Shown here: in pieces, positions 32,438 through 40,547 of the stretch
How the letters are laid out: every line of letters starts with the position of its first letter
Numbering within the stretch: the first letter of the stretch is position 1
Assembly: GCF_902493215.1 (NCBI RefSeq)
Contig: NZ_CABUOL010000001.1
Span: 124,001-188,000, forward strand
From: an uncultured Mediterranea sp.
Lineage (GTDB): Bacteria > Bacteroidota > Bacteroidia > Bacteroidales > Bacteroidaceae
Reading direction: 5' to 3'
DNA length: 64,000 bases
Notes under the pieces: model-generated
Told to the model about the DNA's origin: nothing
Database searches by the model: none
What the model saw: the letters and a program-made list of their open reading frames with translations, nothing else
Made by a program: the position numbers and the translations under genes

Positions 32438-34215
32438 TCAGTCTTTTTTTCCGGTTCTGGTATATATTTCCGTAACTCTATCTTCTGCTTCAGTGTCTTC
32501 GAGTCACTGCCCATATCGAGAGCCTGCTGCCAGTATTTCACGGCTTGTTCGACCTCATTCACCATATAATAGATGTCGCCGCAATGTTCTACCACCTCGG
32601 CACTCTTTTCTTCTTCGCTCTTCATGGCCTGGTCGATATACAGACGTGCCTGGGCATAATTGCCTTTCTCGAACAATATCCAGGCATAGGTATCCAGATA
32701 AGTGGCATTCTGTGGTTCGGCCTTCACCGTCTTGTAACTCATTTCCTCTGCCTTGTCCAAGTTCTTACGTTCCAAGGAAAGATAGTAGGCATAGTTGTTC
32801 AAAGCACCGACATTATTGGGATTATAAACCAAAGCTGAATCGTAAGCGGCATAAGCTTCCTCATTACGATTCTTCGTATGCCAGGCATCGCCGATGATAG
32901 CATAAAAATTGGACACCATTTCTTTATTACTGTCTTTGGTAACATGCGCCAACGCCTTACGGCAGATGTCAAGAACGTCATCCATACGTTCAGCCTGAAT
33001 ATAAGCATAGGACAAGTAATAATAAAACTCCAGCATGTCCGGGTTGGATTCTACACCCGCCTCACACAAGCGGATGATTTCCTTGTAATCTTCTTTCCGT
33101 ACCGCTTCACCCAACAGTGTCATGCGGGCTGCCGTGTTGGTAGGATCAATGTCTATCACTTTATTGAGTACCGGTACCGACTGCTTGTTCATACCCTTGG
33201 AAAGAAGGTATTGGGCATAAAGCATCGGCATGTTGGCGTCGTCGGTATCCTGTCCCATAATTCGGTCGAACAAAGTAATGATACGTGTACTGTCTTTACC
33301 GGCCTGTTCGTTCTGCACAATCAGGCGGCGCATCACTTCCATTTTAGTAGCCGGTTCCACTTTCTTGTTCAACAGAATGGTATCGAGCTGCTGGTCATAA
33401 AGTTCCTTCTGCCCGGTTTCTTCGTAATAAGAAGCCATCGAGTAAAGAGCCATCGCATTGTCCGGCTCTTCAGCCAGCACTTTCTGATAAAGTGCATGGG
33501 CTTCTTCTGTCTTGCCATTTTCCAGATAGACATCACCCAAGACAACCTGATAACGAAGGTCATTAGGATATTCCGTCACCAAGCTTTCCATCTCACGGAA
33601 TGCATTCTTACGGTCGTCCTGTTGCAGATAAATACGGAACTTTTCCATACTGATCTGTTCGCTCTTGCCTAACTTCTCTTCCAACCGGTTGAGCAGCGCC
33701 AGCACCTTGTCGTATTGTTGCTGCCGGTTATAAACGTCCAGCAGGTTGTAAATCGGGTCCAGTTTGTCGGGAAAGCGTACCGCCATATCCTCCAGCAAAA
33801 CGACTGCCTTGTCCATTTCCTTCTGCTGCTGGTATAAATTCACCAGCCCCTGCGCATACCAATAATTGTCCGGAGCATAGTGAACAGCCTTCTCCAATGA
33901 AGCCGCAGCCTGTTTTTCCTCCTTCAAGGCCATATAATATTGGGAAAGCTCAAACAAGGCGGAAGGGGCATTGGGACGGATACGAAGGCAATGTTGCAGC
34001 AGGTCGAATGCCGCATCATACTTTTTCAACGTCTTCATCCGCACAGCCTCCAAAAAGAAATAGTCATACTTACGCTGGAGTGCCGGCGCCAAGGTATCTG
34101 CCGAAACCATCTCTACCGTATCCGCTGGAACGCTTCCCTTACGAAGCATTCCGCACGACATCAACAAACATAGCGAGAGCACCGCTCCCAGCCATTTGTT
34201 CAGATTATATTTCAT
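32434..34215 (-). CDS. TPR-repeat lipoprotein
   Basis: A 593-residue lipoprotein (signal WLGAVLSLCLLMSC) made of about a dozen tetratricopeptide repeats, such as YDAAFDLLQHCLRIRPNAPSALFELSQYY, EEAYAAYDSALVYNPNNVGALNNYA and DKAEEMSYKTVKAEPQNATYLDTYAW. TPR proteins act as scaffolds. The operon (dut, this gene, DUF4292, envC-like) suggests a role at the envelope. Starts at 34251 (GTG), 34227 and 34215 are all in frame; I chose the ATG at 34215 because it opens a compact lipoprotein signal. Confidence 0.85.
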   Translation of the reverse strand: MKYNLNKWLGAVLSLCLLMSCGMLRKGSVPADTVEMVSADTLAPALQRKYDYFFLEAVRMKTLKKYDAAFDLLQHCLRIRPNAPSALFELSQYYMALKEEKQAAASLEKAVHYAPDNYWYAQGLVNLYQQQKEMDKAVVLLEDMAVRFPDKLDPIYNLLDVYNRQQQYDKVLALLNRLEEKLGKSEQISMEKFRIYLQQDDRKNAFREMESLVTEYPNDLRYQVVLGDVYLENGKTEEAHALYQKVLAEEPDNAMALYSMASYYEETGQKELYDQQLDTILLNKKVEPATKMEVMRRLIVQNEQAGKDSTRIITLFDRIMGQDTDDANMPMLYAQYLLSKGMNKQSVPVLNKVIDIDPTNTAARMTLLGEAVRKEDYKEIIRLCEAGVESNPDMLEFYYYLSYAYIQAERMDDVLDICRKALAHVTKDSNKEMVSNFYAIIGDAWHTKNRNEEAYAAYDSALVYNPNNVGALNNYAYYLSLERKNLDKAEEMSYKTVKAEPQNATYLDTYAWILFEKGNYAQARLYIDQAMKSEEEKSAEVVEHCGDIYYMVNEVEQAVKYWQQALDMGSDSKTLKQKIELRKYIPEPEKKTE

Positions 34216-34247
34216 CACTCGAATCATTCGTTTATCATTCACAGACT

Positions 34248-34682
34248 TCACACACCGGTATGTCCGAATCCTCCGGCTCCACGTTGAGTTTCATCCAGCA
34301 CTTCCACTTCTTCCCAGGCAGCCTGCTCATGGCGGGCTATCACCATTTGGGCAATACGCTCACCGTCGGCAATGACAAACGGCTCGGCAGACAGATTGAC
34401 CAGAATCACACAAATCTCACCCCGATAATCGGCATCTATCGTACCGGGAGAGTTGAGTACCGTCACCCCCTTCTTCAAAGCCAATCCGCTACGCGGGCGC
34501 ACCTGTGCCTCAAAACCGGGAGGCAAGGCAATATACAGTCCGGTGGGCACCAGACAACGTTGCATGGGGGCGAGGGTCATCGGTTCGGACAGGTTGGCAC
34601 GCAAGTCCATACCCGCCGACAACTCGGTGGCATAGGCCGGAAGCGGGTGCTTCGAACGGTTGATAATCTGTACTTTCAGCAT
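34248..34682 (-). CDS. dut: dUTP diphosphatase
   Basis: A 144-residue trimeric dUTPase. All five motifs are visible: AGMDLRA, RSGLA, GTIDADYRGEI (catalytic Asp), GERIAQMVI and RGAGGFGHTG. It hydrolyses dUTP to dUMP, keeping uracil out of DNA. It is the first gene of the envelope operon. The promoter is only weakly visible (TACTTTCGC on the minus strand at 34724-34732). Confidence 0.97.
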   Translation of the reverse strand: MLKVQIINRSKHPLPAYATELSAGMDLRANLSEPMTLAPMQRCLVPTGLYIALPPGFEAQVRPRSGLALKKGVTVLNSPGTIDADYRGEICVILVNLSAEPFVIADGERIAQMVIARHEQAAWEEVEVLDETQRGAGGFGHTGV

Positions 34683-34754
34683 ATTTGGTATCGTCTTACT
34701 ATTTTTATGTACTAATTTAACGGGCGAAAGTACGGATTTTGAAGCAAATAGTCA

Positions 34755-34763
34755 TACATTTGC
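34755..34763 (+). promoter_or_regulatory. -7 box of the dGTPase gene
   Basis: TACATTTGC exactly matches TAnnTTTGC. It lies downstream of the in-frame ATG at 34739, so that longer start is excluded and 34811 or 34814 is used. Confidence 0.6.
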
Positions 34764-34810
34764 AGTTAAATTATAGTAACCGGATTTGTATTTTATCAAA
34801 CATCAAGCCC

Positions 34811-36142
34811 ATGATGAACTGGAATACCCTTCTGTCAGCCAAGCGTTTCGGACTGGAAGAATACCATCAGGAACGCCACGAGAACCGTTCTGAATTCCAA
34901 CGCGACTACGACCGGCTGGTCTTCTCAGCTCCCTTCCGCCGCCTGCAGAACAAGACACAAGTTTTTCCTCTGCCAGGCAGTATTTTCGTGCACAACCGAC
35001 TGACACACAGTCTGGAGGTATCGTGCGTGGGACGTTCACTGGGCAATGATGTCGCCAAGGGTATTCTGACCCGCCAACCGGAACTGCAACAAAGCTTCCT
35101 GCCGGAAATCGGTGCGATAGTTTCGGCCGCTTGCCTGGCTCACGATTTGGGCAATCCACCGTTCGGTCATTCGGGCGAACGGGCCATTTCGACTTTCTTC
35201 TCCGAAGGGAAAGGCCTTGCCCTGAAAGAGGCACTCACAGAAGCTCAATGGGAAGATTTCACTCACTTCGAGGGCAATGCCAATGCCTTCCGCCTGTTGA
35301 CCCATCAGTTTGAAGGCCGGCGCCCCGGAGGGTTCGTTCTGACCTATTCGACCTTGGCCAGTATCGTTAAATACCCCTTTTCATCGAGTCTTGCTGGAAA
35401 GAAATCTAAATTCGGCTTCTTCCTCAGCGAAGAAGAAAGCTTCCGACGCATTGCCGAAGAATTGGGGATGACCAAACTGAATGACCAACCGTTGAAGTAT
35501 GCCCGCCACCCGCTGGTTTACCTGGTAGAAGCCGCCGACGACATCTGTTACCAAATGATGGACATTGAAGACGCACACAAACTGAAGATACTGACAACCG
35601 ATGAAACCAAAGAACTGTTTCTCTCTTATTTTGACGACACACGCAAGGCCCATAGAGAGCAAACACTGAAGATTGTAAACGACGTGAACGAACAGATAGC
35701 CTACCTGCGCTCCAGCGTCATCGGCCTGCTGATACGCGAATGCACCCAGGCCTTTCTGGACAATGAAGAGCAGATACTGGCCGGCACCTTCGACGGACCG
35801 CTCATCAAGCACATCAGTTCCCTGCCGGCATCGGCCTACCGCCACAGTTCCGACGTGTCTCTGGAGAAAATTTACCGCTCGCGCGACGTGCTCGACATCG
35901 AACTGGCCGGTTTCCGCATCATCGGTACCCTGTTGGAATTGATGACCGAAGCAGTTTGTTCGCCCGAAAAGGCCTACTCCAAGCTGCTCATCAACCGTGT
36001 ATCCAGCCAGTATAACATAAAATCGCCCGTATTCTATGAAAGAATACAGGCGGTATTGGATTACATCTCGGGCATGACAGACGTCTTTGCCCTCGACCTT
36101 TATCGGAAAATCAACGGAAACAGTCTGCCGGAAATCAGCTGA
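34811..36142 (+). CDS. dgt: Deoxyguanosinetriphosphate triphosphohydrolase-like protein
   Basis: A 443-residue HD-domain dNTP triphosphohydrolase. The metal motif is seen in RLTHSLEVS (H), LAHDLGNPPFGHSGE (HD) and LVEAADDICYQMMD (D). The family cleaves dGTP or other dNTPs to nucleoside and triphosphate. It is encoded back-to-back with dut, so both dNTP-pool enzymes share one intergenic promoter region. Confidence 0.93.
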   Translation: MMNWNTLLSAKRFGLEEYHQERHENRSEFQRDYDRLVFSAPFRRLQNKTQVFPLPGSIFVHNRLTHSLEVSCVGRSLGNDVAKGILTRQPELQQSFLPEIGAIVSAACLAHDLGNPPFGHSGERAISTFFSEGKGLALKEALTEAQWEDFTHFEGNANAFRLLTHQFEGRRPGGFVLTYSTLASIVKYPFSSSLAGKKSKFGFFLSEEESFRRIAEELGMTKLNDQPLKYARHPLVYLVEAADDICYQMMDIEDAHKLKILTTDETKELFLSYFDDTRKAHREQTLKIVNDVNEQIAYLRSSVIGLLIRECTQAFLDNEEQILAGTFDGPLIKHISSLPASAYRHSSDVSLEKIYRSRDVLDIELAGFRIIGTLLELMTEAVCSPEKAYSKLLINRVSSQYNIKSPVFYERIQAVLDYISGMTDVFALDLYRKINGNSLPEIS

Positions 36143-36187
36143 AGCTTCCCCAACTCTTTTCCAGCAATCCCTCTCAGTTCTATCCGT

Positions 36188-37162
36188 TTATGCCTTCTTG
36201 TTAAACATGAAGCGACTGACATCCTGCTCGTTCTCTACGAACGACTGGATGTGGCGGATGCGTTTCTCAGCCAGAATTTCATCCACAGCTATCAGGATAC
36301 CTGTTTCCTCCACATCGCCAAACTCATAGTTGATGGCCGTACCGAACATACGCATTGTAGGACTCAGACTCATATAAGCATTGACCAACGGAGGAATGTT
36401 ATAACCAACCTTGCGGATTTCAGCGTTCAATATCTTATAATCTTCCTTGAAGGAATCCTGACAGAACAGAGCGGCCAGGTCTTTCTCATCGGCTTCCAGT
36501 TTCAAGGGTTCAATAGGCACAACCAATCCATCCTTATCGGCAAAATGTTTATGCAGGAAATAAAGTATCATGTCGCGGCTCAAACGATGATAGCTGGGGT
36601 ACATGGTCACCTTTCCGAAGAAATACTTCACATTCGGCATTACGACTGTCAGTGCTCCCAAGCCGTCCCACAAGTTGTCGAGGGCAAACAAGCCTTTGCT
36701 GTCCGTACGGGTGGACTGATACTCCAATGTAACAAACGAACGTCCCAGTTCAATGGTCGTAGGCAGATATTCCTTGAGGAACTTCTCCGAGAAATGGAAC
36801 ATGTGCGAAGTGGCCAAAATAGGTGCTCCCTTTTCATCGAAACGCACATCCGTCCCCAACAGATAGCGGTATCCTCCCAAAATTTCCTCTGCTTCGGGAT
36901 TCCACACAATCAACTGCTTGTAGGGGTTTTCCATTGTATCATACTCATCAATGTCCATCGACATGCCTGTTCCCCCTCCGGCTGCCCGGAAAGCAATTTC
37001 ACGCAAACGGCCGATTTCACGCATCGTATTCGGCGCATCGTGTGCCGTGACAATGTATATCTGATTATGGCTGCGGTTGGTCATGCGCAAACGCTTGTCT
37101 TCCGTCAGCTCCGCTTTCAGCAACTGTTTGTCTACCGGTGCTATAATCTCTTCCATACTCAT
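36188..37162 (-). CDS. glsB: Glycine N-acyltransferase GlsB (GNAT fold)
   Basis: A 324-residue OlsB/hemolysin-type N-acyltransferase: REIGRLREIAFRAAGGGTG, ELGRSFVTLEYQ, LWDGLGALTVVMPNVKYFFGKV and YPSYHRLSRDMI. In Bacteroides the glsB product joins a 3-hydroxy fatty acid to glycine, giving commendamide, and glsA then adds a second acyl chain, giving glycine lipids. The order glsA then glsB in one minus-strand unit, next to an ECF sigma gene and the dcw cluster, matches the Bacteroides arrangement known to me. The two genes are 27 bp apart. Confidence 0.85.
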   Translation of the reverse strand: MSMEEIIAPVDKQLLKAELTEDKRLRMTNRSHNQIYIVTAHDAPNTMREIGRLREIAFRAAGGGTGMSMDIDEYDTMENPYKQLIVWNPEAEEILGGYRYLLGTDVRFDEKGAPILATSHMFHFSEKFLKEYLPTTIELGRSFVTLEYQSTRTDSKGLFALDNLWDGLGALTVVMPNVKYFFGKVTMYPSYHRLSRDMILYFLHKHFADKDGLVVPIEPLKLEADEKDLAALFCQDSFKEDYKILNAEIRKVGYNIPPLVNAYMSLSPTMRMFGTAINYEFGDVEETGILIAVDEILAEKRIRHIQSFVENEQDVSRFMFNKKA

Positions 37163-37189
37163 ACCTAATATTCTATAAACTCAGTGTCC

Positions 37190-38011
37190 TTACAATTTAT
37201 ATACGATGTCCTTTACATACTGTGCCCACTCGACGGGTGTCTTCGATTTATCAAAGGTCTGCCAGGGGATAGGCTTTCCGATGGTCACAGTAAAGGTCTT
37301 ATGCCGATTCTTCAACATCTCGTCGGCCAGATACAACATGGCGATGTTGAACTTGATACCCAAGAATTTGCACAGATTGGCCAGATTATAGAAGAAGTCG
37401 GAGTTCCGTCCTTCGAAATGAATGGGGACAACATCCCGATGATGCTCCACGCTCTTTACGATAAATGCCTTCTTCCAATCCAGATCGGCTATCACTCCAC
37501 CTTTCTGGCGACGGGAACAAAGGCCGGCCGGAAACATGATGAGCTGATTGTCCGAAGCGAAACCAGCCTCCACCAGTTTCGGAAAATCTTTTGCCTGACG
37601 GCCTGTCTTGTTAATGGGAATGCACAAAGGAGCCAATCCATGCAGGTTCATCAGCAAATCATTCACCAGATATTTCACCTTGCCGCCATAGTGTTTGCCG
37701 AGCACGTAGCCCAAAGCAATGCCATCCTGCCCACCCAACGGATGATTGGAGACAAATGTACACAAGTTACCTTCGGGCAAGTTCTCACGGCCTTTCACCT
37801 CAATCTTGGCATCCAGAAACTCCAGGCATGCTTCCAGAAAATCGACGCCGACCTTATCTTTCGATTCGCGCAAGAAGACGTTCAATTCGTCCTGATGGAC
37901 GATGTGCTTCAGATACGAAACGACAAAACGCGGCACGTACTTTGACTGCTTCGGAGCTTTCTCCCGAAGAATCCTGTCAATGTCGATTAAAAACAAAGAG
38001 TCATCTGCCAT
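37190..38011 (-). CDS. glsA: Glycine lipid O-acyltransferase GlsA (PlsC-like)
   Basis: A 273-residue PlsC-type acyltransferase. Motif I is SNHPLGGQDG (H-x5-D), motif III FPAGLCSRRQKG, and motif IV VVPIHFEGR. With GlsB it makes glycine lipids of the Bacteroides membrane. I chose the ATG at 38011 (MADDSLFL) because a promoter box at 38037-38045 lies just before it; an upstream in-frame start at 38110 would precede the promoter. Confidence 0.83.
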   Translation of the reverse strand: MADDSLFLIDIDRILREKAPKQSKYVPRFVVSYLKHIVHQDELNVFLRESKDKVGVDFLEACLEFLDAKIEVKGRENLPEGNLCTFVSNHPLGGQDGIALGYVLGKHYGGKVKYLVNDLLMNLHGLAPLCIPINKTGRQAKDFPKLVEAGFASDNQLIMFPAGLCSRRQKGGVIADLDWKKAFIVKSVEHHRDVVPIHFEGRNSDFFYNLANLCKFLGIKFNIAMLYLADEMLKNRHKTFTVTIGKPIPWQTFDKSKTPVEWAQYVKDIVYKL

Positions 38012-38036
38012 TCTTTCATTCAGATAAAATAACTGC

Positions 38037-38070
38037 GCAAAATTAACGCTTCTTTTTAATTCTAAGCAAG
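38037..38070 (-). promoter_or_regulatory. Promoter of glsA-glsB
   Basis: On the minus strand CTTG (38067-38070), a 21-bp spacer and TAATTTTGC (38037-38045), close to the consensus. It lies 26 bp before the glsA ATG. A 21-bp-spaced direct repeat (CACCTGAAAACTATCAA and CACCCGAAAACTATCAA, 38087-38125) lies just upstream. Confidence 0.6.
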
Positions 38071-38243
38071 ACTTTGACAGAAAATACACCTGAAAACTAT
38101 CAAAAACCACCCGAAAACTATCAATAAACAGATTTTCCCCCTATTATTGCCTGTTTTCAGGCGACTGGAGACGCAAATAGTCCGTATCATTGCAACGTCG
38201 AAATAAAAGAACGACAATTAATCATTTAACACGCACGTAGAAT

Positions 38244-38747
38244 ATGAACAGTGTAACATTTACAAAAGCTTTGGTAAGCATGCAGGACGATCTGCTCCGC
38301 TTCGCTTACAAGCTCACCGCCGACCGCGAAGACGCAAACGACCTGCTTCAGGAAACCTCCTTGAAAGCCCTCGACAACGAAGATAAATATACTCCCGAAA
38401 CCAACTTCAAAGGATGGGTCTATACCATCATGCGCAATATCTTCATCAACAATTACCGCAAGATGGTACGCGACCAGACTTTCGTTGACCAGACGGACAA
38501 CCAATATCACCTGAACACGCCAAGCGAAAGCTATACGGAGAGCACCGAAACAGCCTACGACCTGAAAGAGATGCACCGCATCGTCAACGCACTTCCCAAG
38601 GAATATCGTGTGCCGTTCTCCATGCACGTGGCCGGATTCAAGTATCGCGAGATTGCCGAAAAGCTGGACCTCCCTCTGGGTACCGTGAAAAGCCGCATCT
38701 TCTTCACACGCCAGAAGCTGCAACGCGAACTGAAAGACTTTGTATAA
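38244..38747 (+). CDS. ECF-type RNA polymerase sigma factor
   Basis: A 167-residue sigma-70 family protein with region 2 (about 13-80: RFAYKLTADREDANDLLQET, WVYTIMRNIFINNYRK) and region 4 (about 110-160: LPKEYRVPFSMHVAGFKYREIAEKL, LPLGTVKSRIFFTR). No anti-sigma gene follows. It sits between glsA and the division cluster. The regulon cannot be inferred from the sequence. Confidence 0.93.
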   Translation: MNSVTFTKALVSMQDDLLRFAYKLTADREDANDLLQETSLKALDNEDKYTPETNFKGWVYTIMRNIFINNYRKMVRDQTFVDQTDNQYHLNTPSESYTESTETAYDLKEMHRIVNALPKEYRVPFSMHVAGFKYREIAEKLDLPLGTVKSRIFFTRQKLQRELKDFV

Positions 38748-38819
38748 TTCTCCCTAACCTCTGTCACTTGAGGTATAAGCGTCTGAAAAGAGACCGCGTA
38801 TATTTTTAGTTGTGCAAAC

Positions 38820-38853
38820 GAAAGGACAGGCTCCACCCGAAGCCTGTCCTTTC
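38820..38853 (+). terminator. Hairpin downstream of the sigma gene
   Basis: GAAAGGACAGGCT (38820-38832) and AGCCTGTCCTTTC (38841-38853) make a perfect 13-bp stem with an 8-nt loop. The following T tract is weak (CATTTAT), so termination may be partial. Confidence 0.65.
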
Positions 38854-38957
38854 CATTTATCAAGGCCTTCCTCCAAAGAAAGACTTTTCCGCCACCAACC
38901 AACCTCATGCCTACGCCGATTCTAAAAACGGCATCCATCGCCAACGAAAAAAAGACC

Positions 38958-39040
38958 GAATGTTCTGCAACAGAAAAAACAATGTTTTCTTGCAAAGAAA
39001 GCAATGTTTTGCATCGGAAAAAGCAATGTTTTCCACCACT
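38958..39040. repeat. 22-bp-period array, CAATGTTTT type
   Basis: The word (G/C)AATGTT(T/C)T starts at 38958, 38980, 39002 and 39024, exactly 22 bp apart. Each copy is flanked by a complementary GAAAA/GCAAA part. The 487-bp gap 38748-39234 holds this array, the sigma hairpin and the rsmH promoter, and no mraZ. Confidence 0.8.
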
Positions 39041-39175
39041 TCCGGCACAGAAGCGCAATTTTCCTCAGAAAATAACGTTTTCACTTAAAGTATCATTCGC
39101 ACAAGCCGACAGAACCCTCTGCAAACAAAGGATTTAAAGCTGTTGAAAACTTGTTCATTGATTTTAGCAAAAACC

Positions 39176-39209
39176 TTGCCCGTAATTGTAGAGAAATGTG
39201 TACTTTTAC
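39176..39209 (+). promoter_or_regulatory. Possible promoter of the dcw cluster
   Basis: TTG (39176-39178), 22-bp spacer and TACTTTTAC (39201-39209) resemble the consensus with one mismatch in each element. The rsmH ATG follows at 39235. Confidence 0.4.
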
Positions 39210-39234
39210 AGCCGTTTATATAACTAAGGTGTAA

Positions 39235-40149
39235 ATGGCAACAGAAGAAACGACATATCACATCCCCGTGCTGCTGAAAGCCAGCGTAGACGGTATGGAC
39301 ATCCGCCCGGACGGCACGTACGTAGACGTGACCTTCGGCGGAGGAGGACACTCGCGCGAAATCCTGTCCCGACTGGGCGACGGAGGACGGCTGCTGAGCT
39401 TCGACCAGGACGAGGATGCCGAACGCAACATCGTGAATGACCCGCACTTCACCTTCGTGCGAAGCAACTTCCGCTACCTGCACAACTTCCTTCGCTATTA
39501 CGGCGTAGAGCAGGTGGACGCCATCCTGGCCGATCTGGGTGTATCGTCCCATCACTTCGACGATAGCGAACGGGGATTTTCCTTCCGCTTCGACGGCCAG
39601 CTGGACATGCGCATGAACAAACGCGCAGGCCTGACGGCGGCCGATGTGGTGAACATGTACGACGAAGAACGCTTGGCCGACATTTTCTACCTCTACGGCG
39701 AACTGAAGAACAGCCGCAAGCTGGCCTCGCTGCTGGTCAAGGCGCGCAATACGCAGAAGATAGAAACCATCGGCGAATTCCTCGACCTCGTGAAGCCTCT
39801 CTTCGGCCGCGAACGCGAGAAGAAGGAGCTGGCCAAGGTATTCCAGGCACTGCGCATCGAGGTAAATCAGGAAATGGAAGCCCTGAAGGAAATGCTCTAT
39901 GCCGCCACCGAAGCCCTGCGCCCGGGCGGGCGACTGGTCGTCATCACCTATCACTCGCTGGAAGACCGCATGGTGAAGAACATCATGAAGACGGGCAACG
40001 TAGAGGGCAAGGCCGAAAAGGACTTCTACGGCAACGTACAGACGCCCTTCCGCCTCGTGAACAACAAAGTGATTGTGCCCGACGAAGCGGAGATTGCCCG
40101 CAATCCCCGCTCACGGAGCGCCAAACTGAGAATTGCTGAGAAACGATGA
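39235..40149 (+). CDS. rsmH: 16S rRNA m4C1402 methyltransferase
   Basis: A 304-residue RsmH/MraW enzyme: YVDVTFGGGGHSREIL (SAM site), DAILADLGVSSHHFDD, ERGFSFRFDGQLDMRM and VVITYHSLEDRMVKN. It methylates N4 of C1402 in 16S rRNA. It is the first gene of the dcw cluster; the usual mraZ gene is not upstream. The next gene starts 20 bp later. Confidence 0.97.
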   Translation: MATEETTYHIPVLLKASVDGMDIRPDGTYVDVTFGGGGHSREILSRLGDGGRLLSFDQDEDAERNIVNDPHFTFVRSNFRYLHNFLRYYGVEQVDAILADLGVSSHHFDDSERGFSFRFDGQLDMRMNKRAGLTAADVVNMYDEERLADIFYLYGELKNSRKLASLLVKARNTQKIETIGEFLDLVKPLFGREREKKELAKVFQALRIEVNQEMEALKEMLYAATEALRPGGRLVVITYHSLEDRMVKNIMKTGNVEGKAEKDFYGNVQTPFRLVNNKVIVPDEAEIARNPRSRSAKLRIAEKR

Positions 40150-40169
40150 GATAAAAAGGAGACATTGCA

Positions 40170-40523
40170 ATGGAAAGCAGAGAAGAAAACATCGCGCAAC
40201 CTGAAAAGAAGAGCAGACACGCTTCCTGGAAAAGCATTGTGGGAGGAGACATACTGGCCACCGACTTCTTCCGCCGGCAAACCAAACTGCTGGTGCTGGT
40301 CATGGTGCTTATCATCTTCTACATCCACAACCGCTATGCCTGCCAGCAGCAGATGATAGAGATTGACCGGCTGAAGAAGGAGCTGACCGACATCAAGTAC
40401 GACGCGCTGACACGCAGTTCCGAACTGATGGAGCGCAGCCGCCAGTCGCGCATCGAGGAATATATTTCCACCCGCGAGAGCGACCTGCAGACGGCAACGA
40501 CTCCACCCTACCTCATCAAGTAA
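40170..40523 (+). CDS. ftsL: FtsL-like division protein
   Basis: A 117-residue bitopic protein: a cytoplasmic N-terminus of about 38 residues, one membrane segment (about 39-56, KLLVLVMVLIIFYIH) and a short periplasmic coiled coil (QQQMIEIDRLKKELTDIKYD). This is the Bacteroidota FtsL-like form, in its normal place between rsmH and the septal PBP gene. It should link FtsQ and FtsI/FtsW at the divisome. Assignment rests on topology and position. Confidence 0.85.
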   Translation: MESREENIAQPEKKSRHASWKSIVGGDILATDFFRRQTKLLVLVMVLIIFYIHNRYACQQQMIEIDRLKKELTDIKYDALTRSSELMERSRQSRIEEYISTRESDLQTATTPPYLIK

Positions 40524-40547
40524 AACCACAACCTGCAACGAACAACC

